Positions 53,603-63,276 of a stretch of 64,000 nt of DNA are shown one piece after another. The notes under the pieces were generated by a model, which saw nothing but the letters and a program-made list of their open reading frames with translations, made no database searches and had not been told where the DNA came from. The translations under genes and the position numbers were made by a program. The stretch is from contig NC_088681.1 of NCBI RefSeq assembly GCF_950023065.1, positions 6,014,001 to 6,078,000 of the forward strand, given 5' to 3'. Numbering within the stretch: the first letter of the stretch is position 1; each line of letters starts with the position of its first letter. The DNA comes from Planococcus citri. Taxonomy: Eukaryota > Arthropoda > Insecta > Hemiptera > Pseudococcidae.

Positions 53603-56600
53603 CTGAAAAATAAAAATTGGAATTAAAAAGGAGGTAGGTAACTAATGGTAGTACATCTTCTTTGGAGAAATGAAAAAATCATTTATTTTTTATAGAATTT
53701 TGTTTACCTTTCAATTTAAAAATATTCGTACTCTTATACTCAGCAGGTGAGTAGTCAAATTCCAAAAATAAAAAACGTACCGAAAAATTAAATTGAAAAA
53801 AAAAATCACGCGATGTACTCTTATTTTACACTCACCTTCTTCGAAATGTTGCGCAGGTGGATCCTCTGTACTGCAACGTCTGCTATTCGAATTTTCTAAA
53901 GAAAACGTAGTCAAAGGGCAGCGATTACTTTCAGTTACATTCCAAGTTTCTGCGTTCGCTACTGAAAAAAAAATACTCGTATAAGCCCAAAAGTGTGTTT
54001 CTTCTCGTGAGATGATAATAATTCTAAATGAAATTTTTTTACTCACGTTCGTTTGAAAATTGTTCAAGATTTGCCACCGCAATATGAAGACCGTCGGTAG
54101 ATATTTCTGGGGGAGAAATTGTCGAATTTACAGAGTGATTATCTTCGGCAACCCATTCGACAGGTTCATCGAATTCGAGCTTAACTGAAAATCCACAAGT
54201 ACTGACATTTATAAACACAGCATTGTTTTATAATTATGTATTCTCTTATAGTACGGTATTTGCTCTTCCCGCCTTCCGGTCCCCTGGGACAACTTTTCTC
54301 TCATCCTAAGGAACATTTTAAAGCATACCTACTTGTCAAAAAAAGGAGTTGGCCTTATCAACAGAACTACGACCAATTTGATTGAAAAGTATACTAAAAT
54401 CACGGATTTTGCTTTCCAATATGCAGGACTCGGCAGAAACCACCAGCCAAAATAATTTCAATAACTGAAGCGCATTTTTCGATTTTTGATGAATTTTTGA
54501 AAATCAAATTCAAACCAAACATGAGGCAAAAAAAATCAAAATTTTGCCAAATTGACCTAGAGAGCTGTAATTTGGGATTAGCTCTATTTTCGAGGTTCCA
54601 AATCGATTGTAAACGGTTTCAAACCGTTTTGAGCAGTTTTGCAGCCAACAGCAAATTTCTGAAATTTGAAATTTCAACAAAATGCCATTAAATGAAATTT
54701 GAAATCTAAAATTCACGATGAATTCCAACTTAAACACGCTATTAAGTCAACTGCTAGTGAGTTTAAGTCATTTTAGTGACTCCGGCGATTTTTTAAAAAT
54801 TCTTGGAGCTACCAGCAGTTTTTTAAAGTTTTGAATTTCCACAAAATTTCTTCAAATGCAGTTGAAAGCCGGAACTCATTATGTAAACTAATTTTAATAC
54901 GCTATGAAGTCGGTTTCTGGTAGATTTCGAGCCGTGTTGTACTAGTATCCAGTGACCTTTTGGAAACTACTAAAGCCTCCAACAGGTTTTTAAATTTTCG
55001 AAATTTCCAAAAAATTTGCAGTTTTAATCCGTTTTGGAGGCTCCAACGGCTCTTTAAAGGCTTTTAGTTCTTCAAAAAATGAGCAGAGTTAATTCTGGAT
55101 TTCTAACTCCATTATTGATGAAATTTTATGGAAATTTCAAGTTTCAAAAATCTACTGGAGGCTCCAGTAGTTCCCGAAAAGTCGCTGGAAGCTCCAAAAC
55201 AACTCAAACTCACCAGCAGTCGACTGAATAACGTGTTGAAATTGAAGTGCAGAGTGAATTTTGGGTATCCAATTTCATTTGATGAGATTTTGTGGAAATT
55301 CCAAGTATCAAAGATCATGCTGGAAGCTTCAAGAATTTTCAAAAAGTCACTGGAAGCTCCAAAATGACTTGAACCCACCTGCAGTTGACTCAATAGCATG
55401 TTGAAATTGAAGTGCAGAGTGAATTTTGGATTTTCAGCTATGTTCAATAATATTTTATGTAAATTCCTAGCATTGAAAAATTTCACGAAGGCTCCAGTAA
55501 TTTCCAAAAAATCGATGGAGGCTCCAAAACTATGCGAAATCCACTTTTCCAACCGCTTGTGATGAAATTTTGTAGAAATTTCAAGTTTCAAAAATCCGCT
55601 GGAGGCTCCAGAACTGCTCAAAATGGTTTGAAGTCGTTTTCAATCGAATTCGGTAGATCGAAAATAGTAGTCCAGTCATTTTAGCAAAATTTTTAGTCGA
55701 ACCTCAAAAAAATTAGGGGCACGCTGAATTTCACATTATTTGTTCAGATTGGTCTCTAAAACAACTCATCAAAAGTTGCACCCCCCAACTTCACCGCTAA
55801 CCCCGCAAGAAGTCATTAACCTTTGCCGATACAGGTTTTTCAGCTGTATCGCCAAAATGAAGGGTCCGAGAGGAAAAATGTTCGAAGAAAATTGTTCTAC
55901 GCCAAATTTTCTATCAGCATGACAAGTCCAGCTTTTCCCAAAATGGCGATTTCACCTTTACTGAGGAGGGGGTAAAGTTGTCAATTTTATGAAAATCGTT
56001 TTAAAAAATGAAAATCGGTAATTTAAAACGTGAACTCGATTCACGGTAGACTCAAAAATATTTTGACCAAAGTTGCACACTGCAACTTGTCTGCTACCCC
56101 CCGCAAAAGGTCATTGACCTTTGCCAATCTACGTTTTTCGGCTATATCGCCGAAATGAAGGGTCGGAGGGAAAAAAGTGATTGAACTAAAATTATTCTAC
56201 GTCAAATTTCCTATAAGCATGACCAGTTCAGTTGAAAATATATATTTTTCGATTTTTGGTGAATTTTTGAAAATCAAGTTTAGGCCAAAAATGAGAAAAA
56301 AAATCAAAATTTTACCAAATTGAGCAGTAAAGCTGAAATTTGGTACAAACCTTATTTTCGACTAACCAAATCGATTGGAAACAATTTCAAACCGTTTTGA
56401 GCAGTTCTGGAGCCTCCAGAACATTTTTGAAACTTGAAATTTCCACAAAATTTCATCAAATGAAGTTAGAATGCGGAAATTCACGCTGCAATCCAATTTA
56501 AACACGCTATTAAGTCAACTGCTGGTGGGTTTGAGTCATTTTGTGGCCACCAGCGACTTTTTGAAAATTATTGGAGCCTCCAGTAGATTTTTGAAACTTG

Positions 56601-59600
56601 AAATTTCCATAAAATTTTATTAAAACCAGTTAGAAAACTAAAATGTATTCTGTAAACTAATTTCAATACGTTAGGGAGTCGACTGTAAGTACATTTCAAG
56701 TCGTTTCGGAGCCCCCAGCAGATATTTCAGTGCTCGAAATTTCCATAAAAATTTACTGAACAGAGTTGGAAATCCAAAATTGACTGTGTACTCCAATTTC
56801 AATATGCTATCAAGTCGACTGCAAGTTGGTTCAAGTCATTTTGGAGCCTCAAGCGACCATTTGAAAATTAATAGAGCCTCCAACAGATTTTAGAAACTTA
56901 AAATTTCATTAAAGGCGGTTGGAAAGCAAAAATTCACTCTATAAATGTTTCAAAAATTTACTGGAGCAGGGTGTCTACTAAATCCAAAAAACAAAATTTC
57001 GTACCTTTTTCGTATTTTTTTCGTACAATATATTTTTAATAATCATACTTTGAATTTACATGGAGGGGAGGGGGTGTACCATGTCATTTCGGCCACAAAA
57101 ATCAAAATTTGAACGTGCTGAGCAGTGTGGTCTGGGCCATCAAGAGCCAATGCGAGACCGGAACGAATATAATTCGCCCATAGAGGTCTTTTGAGAGGGG
57201 GGAGGGTTTGATTGAAAATTGGTCAACAGAAATAGGAAAAAAATACCCATTTTGCTGATTGATGTCATAATCATAAGACTTACAAAAATTTTCACTTTCT
57301 GTTTTCAATTTTTGGGGGCTCAAATGTGATTTTTTTCCAATTTTAAAAGAAGAAAAAAATTTGCCCGAACGAAGCAAGGGCGAATGTTTTTGAAAATTTG
57401 ATTTCAAAAAACTTGAAAACGAGACTTTGAAAAAAAAAGTAAAGGCCCAAGCGAAGCGAGGGCAAAAACTTTGGAAAATTCGTATTTTGAAAGAGCTATA
57501 AAAAAACAATGCTTTTTAAAATTTTCGAATTGGAAAGATTTTTCTAGGATGTGAATTTTGATTTTTTTTTAAATTCAGAGAACAGGCGCCAGTGAAAGTG
57601 AAAACTATTGAAAAAATGTATTTCGAGAAGTATGCGAGAATTTTATTTTTTCACTTTGAAACTAGGTATAAAAATTAAATACTAAGTTGATATATTTTTT
57701 TCAAGAATTTCAATTTTTAAAAAGAAAAGAATCCCAAGCGAAGCGAGGGCAAAAGCTTTAGAAAATTGTAGTTCGAAAAGTACTATAACAATATCAATTT
57801 TAATGTAAGAAATTCTTTTTTCATCTCAATTTTTTAAAATTTTATCAATGGTTTTTTGTAATTGGTTGCGGGGAAAAGGCACCAAATTGGCCCGAGCGAA
57901 GCGAGGGGAAAAGCTTTTCTAAATTTGTAGTTTCAAGAAGCAAAACAGTAGTAATTTTGATGTGAAAAAGCCAGTTTTTCCACCAATGACATTTTAAAAA
58001 GTTTGTTAAAAACTAACTATGTACCTAGACCTACCTACTTTCCAAACATAATTATGAATAATTTGAGAAATAGAAAACAATAATTTAGCCCGAGCGAAGC
58101 GAGGGAAAATTTTTTTGAAAAAATAAGAATTTTGAGGATATATTGGTGATTTTGTCGGCAAATTAACAATGGAATCCTTTCAAAATTTCGTACAAATTTC
58201 GTAAATTTCGTACATTTTTGACGTTTTTTCGTACTTTTTTGGGTCATTTTCAGATTTCGTGCTTTTTTCGTGCTGTAGACACCCTGTGGAGGTTCCAGTA
58301 ATTTCTAAAAAGTCGCTGGATGCTCCGAAACGACTTGAAATGTACTTACAGTCGACTCCCTAGCGTATTGAAATTAGTTTACAGAATACATTTTAGTTTT
58401 CTAACTGGTTTAAAATCTACTGGAGGCTCCAATCATTTTCAAAAAGTCGCTGGTGGCCACAAAATAACTCAAACCCACCAGCAGTTGACTTAATAGCGTG
58501 TTTAAATTGGATTGCAGCGTGAATTTCCGCATTCTAACTTCATTTGTGGAAATTTTGTGGAAATTTCAATTTTCAAAAATGTTCTGGAGGCTCCAGGACT
58601 GCTCAAAACGGTTTGAAATTGTTTCCAATCGATTTGGCTAGTCGAAAATAAGGTTTGTACCAAATTTCAGCTTTACAGCTCAATTTGGTAAAATTTTGAT
58701 TTTTTTTCTCATTTTTGGTCTAAACTTGATTTTCAAAAATTCACCAAAAATCGAAAAATATATTTCAACTGAACTGGTCATGCTTATAGGAAATTTGACG
58801 TAGAATAATTTTAGTTCCATCACTTTTTTCCCTCCGACCCTTCATTTCGGCGATATAGCCGAAAAACGTAGATTGACAAAGGTCAATGACCTTTTGCGGG
58901 GGGGGGGGTAGCAGACAAGTTGCAATGTGCAACTTTGGTCAAAATATTTTTGAGTCTACCGTGAATCGAGTTCACGTTTTAAATTGCCGATTTTCATTTT
59001 TTAAAACAATTTTCATAAAATTGACAACTTTACCCCCTCCTCAGTAAGGGTGAAATCGCCATTTTGGGAAAAGCTGGACTTGTCATGCTGATAGGAAATT
59101 TGGCGTAGAACAATTTTCTTCGAACATTTTTCCTCTCGGACCCTTCATCTTGGCGATACATCCGAAAAACCTGTAGCGGCAAAGGTTAATGACCTCTTGC
59201 GGGGGTAGCGGTCAAGTTGGGAGGGGGGTGCAACTTTTGATGAGTTGTTTTAGAGACCAATCTGAACAAATAATGTGAAATTCAGCTTGCCCCTAATTTT
59301 TTTGAGGTTCGACTAAAAATTTTGCTAAAATGACTGGACTATAGCGGTATAAGCCATATTTTTCAGCTATCCAGGTCAATTTGGTGAAATTTTAATTTTA
59401 TTCCTCTGTTATGGCTTTTTGATTTTTTTAAATTCACCAAACACTTGGAATTTTGGCTGGCGATAAATTTTTGCATACTCTTTCAATGAATTTTTTCTTT
59501 TTCAGGAATTTTGCTTTAAAATGTCCCTTAGGATGACCCCCACATTTTCCTCAAACAACGTAATTACTAACCTTCTTCGGTAAATGGTTCTGATTTTACT

Positions 59601-61248
59601 TCTACATTCTGAGCATCGTCTATCCATATAGCTAAGGAAGCCATATTCGTATCTGTAGAGTAACTATATTCGGTAACATGTTCGGCAGATCCTACGAGCG
59701 CATCTGAAAAACATAGTTCAAAGTTGTTCATTTCTCCAATTAGAAAATATTCACTGAACCTTATTTTGCCAGTCAGTTGAAAATGATTGAATCAAATAGC
59801 AAATGAGCTATCTCTTTCCTCTCTTCATTATCCAAAAAAAAAAAAAAAAAAAAGAATGCTTGCCCCATAAGTTGCTAGTTTTTGGAACAAAACTTATTCT
59901 AAGTACATACATGATGTTATATTGTTCTGAACTAATACTGAATTATCACCTACTGACCTTTTACAGAACGCTGATCAGTTCGTGCCTCCGTATTACAAAG
60001 ATTGTTCCTCGAATTTTCTGAGGAAGCGTTAATCGATGAAGTCGAGTTTTGATTACCTTTCACAACATTTCCGGTAGTATTTGCTCGGGTAACTGAAAAA
60101 TAAGCAAAGGAACAGGAAATTAAAACAGAAATAAGCGAATAAGTATATTTTTTTTTACTGAAAATAACGAAACATTTTAAAGAAAAATATAAGTAATAAG
60201 AACTACGATGGTACTAACCGAAGCATTCATCAACCTGAAGCTTGATTTCATTTTTAAAGTTGGCAAAAGCATCTTCGAGACTAGAACATCGTATTTTCAA
60301 TCTGAAAATTTCGGATCGAAAATGTTTCGTTAACAGTTGACACTTTCCAAGTTTCAAGTTTTTCTTCGATGTGAATTTCGCTGCCTTAGGAGGGATGGTT
60401 TTCTGATTATTCGTAATATCTTTAAAATTCCTGCGCAATCGTTTATCAGGAGCATTGGCGGTGGTAGTATTTCCTAAACCAAAACCAAAATTATCAAATT
60501 ATATCCTGGTTATCGAACATGATGAGTATGATAATAAATAATGTATTTTACTTTCAAAGTCCGAGCTGCAGATTGTATTTTGCGATGTGTTTTTATTTGA
60601 TAATGCCGTTGAAAAACTGTTCACAATCGAAGGCGTGAAGTTGTGTTTCACTTTTGGTGGTAACGTTGGAACACTTGTCGGCATCAATACTCCACGTTGC
60701 ATCGAGATTTGGTAGTCTTCGGGTTTAAAATGTCCGTCACAAAGGCGAAAATATGGTTTTATTTTATCTAAATTTATATCACAAAACTTCGCCCACTGCT
60801 GTCGAATATCAACTTCAATCGGGAAACTGGAATTTAAAAATTGAAGCTAATTAGAATGACGAATCAATAGTTACATGTGCACTGTACATGGGAACCCAAA
60901 TTACTGTTAACTTACCTAAAAAATTTGTACGCTGAGACATGTCCACATGCGACGCATAGGTCTTCATGTTTTGTAAATTGCTCTCCAGTATTGCTTTGAA
61001 TTTCGTTAGGTTCGTTGCTATTAAAATAAAAGATATATTATTGTTTCAACAACAAATTAGAAAAAGATGTTGAAAGGCGATGGTTTTTCAAACGAGTTTA
61101 CTCACTTTTCTTGATCAGACGGATACGCATAATTTTTAATCTTACAGGAGATATTACTTTTGAACTGGTTTGAGGTGACTTGATCACTTGAAGTTCCAAG
61201 CACGCCCTGCTCGGATTTCTCTTCAGAAAAACTATCAGATAAATCCAT
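53373..61248 (-). CDS. Gene B: THAP-domain N-terminus of a THAP/C2H2 gene (nine exons)
   Basis: Exons, 5' to 3': 61248-61106, 61017-60916, 60826-60552, 60473-60219, 60092-59958, 59703-59572, 54184-54047, 53961-53836, 53602-53373. The total is 1,536 bp, exactly 512 codons, and all phases agree. Domains: leader (1-47); THAP zinc-binding domain from about residue 66 (CVAC, conserved FP and W, CDGH, then L-x-P-x-VPTL); a Lys-rich exon with a helical, possibly coiled-coil, tail; four acidic modules; basic linker ending in phase 0. THAP domains bind DNA through a C2CH zinc site, so with a C2H2 array the protein would have two DNA-binding ends. The 3' exon is probably 41969-42571. A 5.4-kb intron carries the 55.7-59.3 kb palindrome. 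Start: Met at 61248; upstream frame has no Met. Confidence 0.75.
53836..53961 (-). CDS. Gene B exon 8 (126 bp, phase 1-1)
   Basis: Acceptor TTTTTTTCAG at 53962-53963 and donor GAAGAAG|GTGAGTG. It encodes ANAETWNVTESNRCPLTTF and ends NSNSRRCSTEDPPAQHFEEG. The second half equals gene A exon 5. Confidence 0.72.
54047..54184 (-). CDS. Gene B exon 7 (138 bp, phase 1-1)
   Basis: Acceptor at 54185-54186 (TTTTCAG) and donor GAAC|GTGAGTAAA. It encodes KLEFDEPVEWVAEDNHS and ends LEQFSNE. It is homologous to gene A exon 4; the VKLE motif of gene A reads VANLE here. Confidence 0.72.
54300..55668. repeat. CTGGAGGCTCCAG family DNA in the gene B intron
   Basis: Starts with GGGACAACTTTTCTC...CCTAAGGAACATTTTAAAGC, the same opening as 29.49 kb. 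It then carries multiple tandem-like blocks with CTGGAGGCTCCAG and AAGTCGACTG or AGTCAACTGC words. Long open frames on either strand reflect the repeat, not a gene. Confidence 0.65.
55669..59342. mobile_element. Large palindrome in the gene B intron with a central insertion
   Basis: AGTCCAGTCATTTTAGC near 55,669 and GCTAAAATGACTGGACT near 59,341 begin arms of ~1-1.3 kb that share TTGAGGTTCG/CGAACCTCAA, GGTCCGAGAGGAAAAATG and TTTGACGTAGAATAA blocks. Near the centre of symmetry sits the 56,967-58,286 insertion. Base length is ~2.35 kb. No gene is seen. Confidence 0.8.
56967..58286. mobile_element. 1.32-kb TIR element with TTTCGTAC ends
   Basis: CAGGGTGTCTAC and GTAGACACCCTG are the ends, with TTTTTCGTA(C) words on both inner sides. 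TGGAG flanks both sides (56962-56966, 58287-58291), and the joined flank restores CTGGAGGTTCCAG. CAGGG ends suggest hAT; a 5-bp duplication is short for most hAT. Inside, five copies of a GCGAAGCGAGGG motif are spread over 700 bp. Confidence 0.8.
59572..59703 (-). CDS. Gene B exon 6 (132 bp, phase 1-1)
   Basis: Acceptor at 59704-59705 (TTTTTCAG) and donor GAAGAAG|GTTAGTAATTACG. It encodes ALVGSAEHVTEYSYSTD and ends VEVKSEPFTEEG. It is homologous to gene A exon 3, intron bases included. Confidence 0.75.
59864..59912 (-). pseudogene. Relic of an ancestral exon in gene B intron 5
   Basis: The minus strand reads SFVPKTSNLWG, matching the 3' half of gene A exon 2 (NFVPKTSNLWG). The donor is now GCAAGC and no acceptor is obvious. 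It sits between exons 5 and 6, the position expected from gene A. Without it the gene B reading frame is continuous. Confidence 0.65.
59958..60092 (-). CDS. Gene B exon 5 (135 bp, phase 1-1)
   Basis: Acceptor TTTTTCAG at 60093-60094 and donor GTAAAAG|GTCAGTAGG. It is Ser/Asn/Thr rich (NQNSTSSINASSENSRNN) and includes NSRNNLCNTEA, which resembles NSNSRRCSTED of exon 8. So it is an older duplicate of that exon. Confidence 0.65.
60219..60473 (-). CDS. Gene B exon 4, basic and helical (255 bp, phase 1-1)
   Basis: Acceptor TTGGTTTAG and donor TGCTTCG|GTTAGTACC. It encodes DKRLRRNFKD, a Lys-rich stretch (AKFTSKKNLKLGK) and a heptad-like tail (LLTKHFRSEIFRLKIRC). Many THAP proteins have a coiled coil after the THAP domain; that this is one is inference. 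It has no counterpart in gene A. Confidence 0.68.
60552..60826 (-). CDS. Gene B exon 3, second half of the THAP domain
   Basis: Acceptor AAATTCCAG and donor TTTGAAA|GTAAAATAC. It encodes SFPIEVDIRQQWAKFC, then RLCDGHFKPEDY and LMPTSVPTLPP. The CxxH pair, the FP/W positions and the P-x-VPTL end are THAP marks. The distance from CVAC (exon 2) to CDGH is 38 residues, within the family's usual range. Confidence 0.78.
60916..61017 (-). CDS. Gene B exon 2, first half of the THAP domain
   Basis: Acceptor TTTTAATAG and donor TTTTTTAG|GTAAGT, phase 2 to 2. It encodes NEPNEIQSNTGEQFTKHEDL followed by the first zinc pair CVACG. In most THAP proteins this pair lies at the extreme N-terminus; here about 65 residues precede it. 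Confidence 0.75.
61106..61248 (-). CDS. Gene B exon 1
   Basis: Met at 61248, then DLSDSFSEEKSEQGVLGTSS and the donor GATCAAGAAAA|GTGAGT in phase 2. It aligns with gene A exon 1. The homologous upstream part (NPLNNFIDACVNK) is in frame but has no Met, so translation probably starts later than in gene A. The LTR element lies 370 bp upstream. Confidence 0.65.
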
Positions 61249-61618
61249 TTTGTTGACACATGCGTCAATAAAATTGTTTAAGGGGTTTTCAATGTTTTCA
61301 TCACAAACGTCTACACCATTAATTATCGAATTGCTGGTTTAAAAAGTACTTGTTACGTTGTTACATGAAAAATACTGAACTGAACAGTGAACTTTGAAGT
61401 TCATTATCAATATTATCAATAAATTATTGTTTGTTTGTTGTTTTCTTACTGGGTTTTTACGGAAAAGCAGGAATGTCGAGGTGAGAGTATACCAAGTAAA
61501 AGATTCAGAATACTGAACGATTGCTATGTATGATATCTACACCGCGCGTGAATCAATGAACGTCTACTCTATAACCAGGGTGCCGCGCATACGTTAAGAA
61601 ACTTTAATACTCAACCAT

Positions 61619-61802
61619 TGTAGGAAACATATTAACGCACGTCAACAACAAATAACAACGTTTATTATAAAAATTAACAAGGAACATTGAAATTACATCT
61701 TAACGCTTCGAGAACATAAACGCTAGTCAGGGAATCGAATACACGAGATCGAGAAGGCGCGTGTACGTAAATACCGCGTAATTACGATGACTATTTCCCA
61801 CA
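61619..61802 (-). repeat. 3' LTR of the gag-only element
   Basis: 184 bp, identical to the 5' LTR. Its first bases supply the stop codon of the gag frame. Confidence 0.9.
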
Positions 61803-62558
61803 ATCGGCCATCCTTTCCGGTGTGTCGTCCTCGACACACGATTTTCCTCGTTGAAATGGACCGCTTTCAGAAACGTTAGAAAGGCAGCCACTCGATTTCT
61901 CCTCGGAATTCGAATCGTTGTCAGATGACGAATCACTGGGCGATGAAGGACGATTTAACGATGGTTTGCTTGACTGGAACTCACGAAGACGTCTGGTCCA
62001 ATCCGCCGCTTTCGAATAATCGTATACACGTAGGAAGTTGGCCATTTCCTCGTTTTTAAAACCAGAACATACCGCATTTTTCGAATCTGTCACTGATGCG
62101 CCGACATCTTTAGCTAACCGCAGCTTATCGAAGATGTATTCGATCGGTGACTCGTTTTCGTTTTGGGCTCGGAGGGAAAAACGCTCCCACTTGTCGACTA
62201 CGTTGGTTTCGCTTCCGATAAACGTCTCGGAAAATTGCTGTCGAAAGTCATACCACGTTTTGATATCGTCTGCGGACAGGAGATACCAGGTTTTGGCCGC
62301 TTTTAGCAATAAACGCTTCGCTGCTTCTAATTTCTGTATATTGTTCCACCCGGCAATGGTTGCTTGGTTTTCGATGCTGTTCAGCCACTGTTTCGCTTCC
62401 GTCGATGATACTTCGCCGGTAAAGTGTGGAATGTTGGGCAATAGCACAGCGCTGCTAGCCGCTCGAACAATTTCACTCACCGTATCAATTGGAATCGTAT
62501 TTTTCGATGCCGCCATGCTTTCGAGGGTGATCGAGAACAACACAAGAACTTTCAACAC
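61791..62558 (-). CDS. Retrotransposon gag polyprotein, complete
   Basis: A 255-residue open frame with an N-terminal hydrophobic start (or Met at 62,516, MAASKN). It has a Retrotrans_gag-type core: PHFTGE, AKQWLNSIE, KTWYLL, WYDFRQQFSETF, W-x-RFSLRAQ-NE-SP-EYIF. It then has a Ser/Asp-rich acidic tail (SPSDSSSDNDSNSEE). No zinc knuckle, protease or later pol domains are seen. GC content is higher than in the surrounding DNA. The stop TAG lies in the 3' LTR. Expected role: capsid-like particle assembly for packaging the element RNA. Confidence 0.88.
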   Translation of the reverse strand: MLKVLVLFSITLESMAASKNTIPIDTVSEIVRAASSAVLLPNIPHFTGEVSSTEAKQWLNSIENQATIAGWNNIQKLEAAKRLLLKAAKTWYLLSADDIKTWYDFRQQFSETFIGSETNVVDKWERFSLRAQNENESPIEYIFDKLRLAKDVGASVTDSKNAVCSGFKNEEMANFLRVYDYSKAADWTRRLREFQSSKPSLNRPSSPSDSSSDNDSNSEEKSSGCLSNVSESGPFQRGKSCVEDDTPERMADCGK

Positions 62559-62620
62559 TTCAAAAACGAATGTAACGATAGCGATGTCATACGAGACACA
62601 GGTCCGACCACTTCTGAATA

Positions 62621-62804
62621 TGTAGGAAACATATTAACGCACGTCAACAACAAATAACAACGTTTATTATAAAAATTAACAAGGAACATTGAAATTACAT
62701 CTTAACGCTTCGAGAACATAAACGCTAGTCAGGGAATCGAATACACGAGATCGAGAAGGCGCGTGTACGTAAATACCGCGTAATTACGATGACTATTTCC
62801 CACA
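62621..62804 (-). repeat. 5' LTR of the gag-only element
   Basis: 184 bp with TG...CA ends (TGTGGGAAATAG ... CCTACA on the minus strand). Expected to hold promoter and R region; no perfect TATA box was recognised. Confidence 0.88.
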
Positions 62805-62809
62805 ACCAT

Positions 62810-63187
62810 TGCATTTCGATTGGTTTCTTATTTTTTATTTTATGTTTTGACAAACTTGCTATGGTACGAATTGTTAATGCAAGAAGAGTTGCCTAAATGT
62901 TTCAACATAGGTAAAATAATGCGTGGCGCTACGTGAAATATAATGTTACAACGTTAGTGTGCAATATGGGTTTTACTTACATTGAAGTAATATCAATATC
63001 ATTATGTAGAAACAAGGGATGTCTCGAGTGAGATATAAGTTCCAGTTCCTCTTCGGCTATTCATAAAGATACGGATTCAATTACTTGTTGTACTGCTATT
63101 AATTTGATGCTCTTGAATTTGAAAATTTAGTGAACACCTTTTTTGACTTTTAAAATTGATTTTTTAAACGGTAGTTATCCCTTGAGA
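62810..63187. other. No gene or clear repeat seen
   Basis: Ordinary AT-rich DNA. The joined flank of the LTR element (ACCATTGCATTTCG) reads into it without a break. Confidence 0.4.
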
Positions 63188-63253
63188 GCTGACATCACTG
63201 AGGAAACCTCCGGGTCCATGTCAGCACCCGGAGGTTTCCTCAGTGATGTCAGC
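63188..63253. repeat. Perfect 28-bp stem with 10-nt loop
   Basis: GCTGACATCACTGAGGAAAC... (63188-63215) and its exact reverse complement (63226-63253) enclose CCATGTCAGC. The stem is about 54% GC in AT-rich surroundings. The loop repeats the TGTCAGC of the arm end, suggesting a copy-back event. Confidence 0.9.
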
Positions 63254-63276
63254 ATGTAAAATTAAGTCATCGCTTA

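Larger units (their letters stand above)
61619..62804 (-). mobile_element. Young gag-only LTR retrotransposon (TR-GAG type)
   Basis: Two 184-bp LTRs (61619-61802 and 62621-62804) are identical base for base, with TG...CA ends. ACCAT flanks both sides (61614-61618, 62805-62809). Between them is a single gag frame and no pol. Just inside the 5' LTR (minus orientation), TGGTCGGACC at about 62,600 could be a primer binding site. A short purine stretch (GGAAAGGATGG) precedes the 3' LTR. Non-autonomous: it must use enzymes of another element. Identical LTRs mean very recent insertion. Confidence 0.92.

Noticed and set aside
55112..55621. 169-codon minus frame (CTGGAGGCTCCAG region) as a gene
   Set aside because: The frame is a string of imperfect repeats of one non-coding family, with relatives open on the other strand elsewhere.
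57102..57509. 135-codon minus frame
   Set aside because: It lies in the interior of the 56967-58286 element and crosses GCGAAGCGAGGG words; low-complexity Phe/Ser/Lys composition and no domain.
62038..62625. 195-codon + strand frame
   Set aside because: Antisense of the gag frame of the LTR element.
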